In this document: positions 43,152-44,207 of the stretch, piece after piece
Position numbering within the stretch: the first letter of the stretch is position 1
Layout of the letters: each line of letters starts with the position of its first letter
From: Saprospiraceae bacterium
GTDB taxonomy: Bacteria; Bacteroidota; Bacteroidia; Chitinophagales; Saprospiraceae
Assembly (NCBI GenBank): GCA_013140975.1
Contig: JABFRV010000050.1
Span: 1-44,207, forward strand
Direction of reading: 5' to 3'
Length of the DNA: 44,207 bases
Notes under the pieces: model-generated
Told to the model about the DNA's origin: nothing
Database searches by the model: none
Seen by the model: only the letters and a program-made list of their open reading frames with translations
Program-made: the position numbers and the translations under genes

Positions 43152-43551
43152 AATATGTAATATGAATATGTACAGTTCAAAGCGTATGCCAGATGAAATT
43201 TGCTGACAAAATGACAGAAGTTAACAACAATATGTAAATACCCAATATTGCATAATCATTTATACGAATTGGAGAAGCTTTAATTTTATTCAAATACAAT
43301 ACTTCTTTTAAAATGAGATAGAAATAGAAAATTAAGGAAGATCGTAACTAACGACGGATAGGGAATCCTGAAAAAGTACACTATTAAGTTAATCTTTTCT
43401 CTTATGGTATATTTGAAGAATATCTATTGATGGTCAATTATAAATAACAAAAATATTCCACTTTTATAAAGTTCTTTAGCGCCACAACTTAATAATAAAT
43501 ATGGAATGAGTTTTAAAAATTAACAGTCAAATGAAATTGACTTTTAATTTT

Positions 43552-43623
43552 GACACTTGAAAAAAGAAGAGGATACCGTTCATTAGAATCACGAGACAAG
43601 ATATCGGATTAGAGCCAATGATC
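43552..43623 (-). repeat. Degenerate direct repeats of the tRNA-Ala 3' end
   Basis: Positions 43600-43623 match the T-arm of tRNA-Ala (43731-43754) at 20 of 24 bases, the first 11 identical. Positions 43552-43578 match the acceptor end and flank of the same tRNA (43711-43737) at 22 of 27 bases. Both are in the same orientation as the gene. They could be attachment-site scars from past integrations at this tRNA, or decayed tandem tRNA copies. Confidence 0.45.
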
Positions 43624-43654
43624 GCTAGGCTAGAATCAAGGTAAGAAAGGAAAT

Positions 43655-43708
43655 TTTAAAAATTGAAAAAAATGAAGAAGAGTTAAATTGATTTTTTAGT
43701 CTTAACTC
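43655..43708 (-). terminator. Terminator of the tRNA-Ile-Ala transcript
   Basis: On the minus strand GAGTTAA and TTAACTC form a 7-bp stem around a 15-nt loop, about 18 nt past the end of tRNA-Ala. T-rich sequence follows. The long loop lowers confidence. Confidence 0.4.
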
Positions 43709-43725
43709 ATGACTTTTGAAAAAAG

Positions 43726-43799
43726 TGGAGGATATCGGATTCGAACCGATGACCCCCTGCGTGCAAGGCAGGTGCTCTAGCCAGCTGAGCTAATCCCCC
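43726..43799 (-). tRNA. tRNA-Ala (anticodon UGC)
   Basis: The 74-nt minus-strand sequence folds as a cloverleaf. Acceptor GGGGGAT pairs with ATCCTCC, and the D-arm contains AGCTCAGCTGG. The anticodon stem-loop is CCTGC-CTTGCAC-GCAGG, with TGC at 43763-43765. The T-arm is ATCGG-TTCGAAT-CCGAT. CCA is not encoded, so it must be added enzymatically. It is downstream of tRNA-Ile with a 137-nt spacer. Confidence 0.97.
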
Positions 43800-43936
43800 G
43801 AGATAATAATAAATATTCAATAATAGAAGTTAAATTAAGCCTTCTTAATTTAATTAGCGAATGCAAACATATAATGAAATTGAATCATTACGAAATTTCT
43901 TCATTCTCATTTTGCCCTTCATTATCGCTCTGTCAG

Positions 43937-44010
43937 TAGTCCCGAGCAGATTTGAACTGCTGACCCCTACATTATCAGTGTAGTGCTCTAACCAACTGAG
44001 CTACGGGACT
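43937..44010 (-). tRNA. tRNA-Ile (anticodon GAU)
   Basis: The 74-nt minus-strand cloverleaf has acceptor AGTCCCG pairing with CGGGACT, D-arm AGCTCAGTTGG, anticodon stem-loop CTACA-CTGATAA-TGTAG (GAT) and T-arm AGCAG-TTCAAAT-CTGCT. CCA is not encoded. The Ile(GAU)-Ala(UGC) pair is the one usually found in the 16S-23S spacer, but no 23S gene follows here. Confidence 0.97.
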
Positions 44011-44027
44011 ATATTAATATTAAATAG

Positions 44028-44035
44028 CAAATATT
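44028..44035 (-). promoter_or_regulatory. Possible -7 element for the tRNA pair
   Basis: The minus strand reads AATATTTG, 7 of 8 to TAnnTTTG, 17 nt before tRNA-Ile. The surroundings are very AT-rich, so this may be chance. The remaining sequence to 44207 holds no gene I can support and no 16S rRNA 3' end. Confidence 0.25.
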
Positions 44036-44207
44036 AAATAATAAATTTTTTACATGTTACTATTTAATAATTACTATTAAAAAAACGGGAAAGAAGGGAA
44101 GAAAAGAAGAGGAATAAATCAAGTTGAAGAGAAGTGAATTGTAGATGCTGAGTCCCTTTTATGAGTGTAAATAGTTATTGAGTTAACAATAACGAATTAA
44201 TAATGAC

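Larger units (their letters stand above)
43152..43725. other. Intergenic region between htpG and tRNA-Ala
   Basis: This 574-bp AT-rich gap contains no convincing reading frame and no start of a 23S rRNA gene. It holds the htpG promoter region at its left end, degenerate copies of the tRNA-Ala 3' end at 43552-43623, and a likely terminator for the tRNA transcript near its right end. Confidence 0.7.

Noticed and set aside
43152-43725. Possible 23S rRNA 5' part or small gene after the tRNAs
   Set aside because: No 23S start sequence and no reading frame of useful length with a motif could be found.

Overview
The window is AT-rich bacterial chromosome and almost certainly Bacteroidota. It carries two components of the type IX secretion system (SprA/Sov and SprE/PorW), cargo proteins with type A and type B T9SS C-terminal domains, a type III glutamine synthetase and a DUF4199 protein. 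It also has many perfect copies of the Bacteroidota -7 promoter element TAnnTTTG just upstream of start codons. The large IgGFc-binding/PKD/gliding-type surface protein suggests a saprospirian or related environmental lineage; that finer placement is inference. No phage, insertion sequence or CRISPR array is visible.

Layout. 1-1.8 kb: a radical SAM/SPASM protein and pth diverge from back-to-back promoters. 1.9-6.3 kb: a tight minus-strand operon of a BatA/VWA membrane protein, a dihydroorotase-like protein without its metal ligands, DUF4199 and a small membrane protein. 6.4-14.5 kb: ruvA and then the giant sprA. 14.5-20.2 kb: a minus-strand block of a GH2 beta-galactosidase-like lipoprotein lacking all the key LacZ active-site residues, then a membrane-anchored SRPBCC/GyrI-like protein, an M15 peptidase and a thioredoxin-like protein. 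20.3-25 kb: an M28 peptidase converges on a histidine kinase and a UvrD/PcrA helicase. 25.3-29.7 kb: glnN and uppS converge on a hairpin built of 7-bp repeats, with a GH109-type oxidoreductase/glycosidase behind uppS. 29.8-40.3 kb: sprE, an M23 peptidase, an OmpA-family protein, the IgGFc/PKD surface protein, an S8 protease and trhO. 40.3-43.2 kb: a DsbA-like protein and htpG. 43.7-44.0 kb: tRNA-Ala(UGC) and tRNA-Ile(GAU) on the minus strand, with no rRNA gene in view.

How the genes work together. The clearest theme is surface export. SprA is the outer-membrane pore of T9SS and SprE links the motor complex to it. The S8 protease and the IgGFc/PKD protein carry the C-terminal signals this machine recognises, and the OmpA, M23 and M15 proteins act on or hold peptidoglycan. 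Most other genes are housekeeping (pth, ruvA, uvrD/pcrA, uppS, glnN, htpG, trhO). The observations most worth following up are the two apparent pseudoenzymes (GH2 and PyrC-like), the repeat hairpin that supplies the uppS stop codon, a near-perfect CRP-type palindrome upstream of the S8 protease promoter, and degenerate copies of the tRNA-Ala 3' end next to the intact gene. I do not see a complete, clearly new defence or mobile system here.
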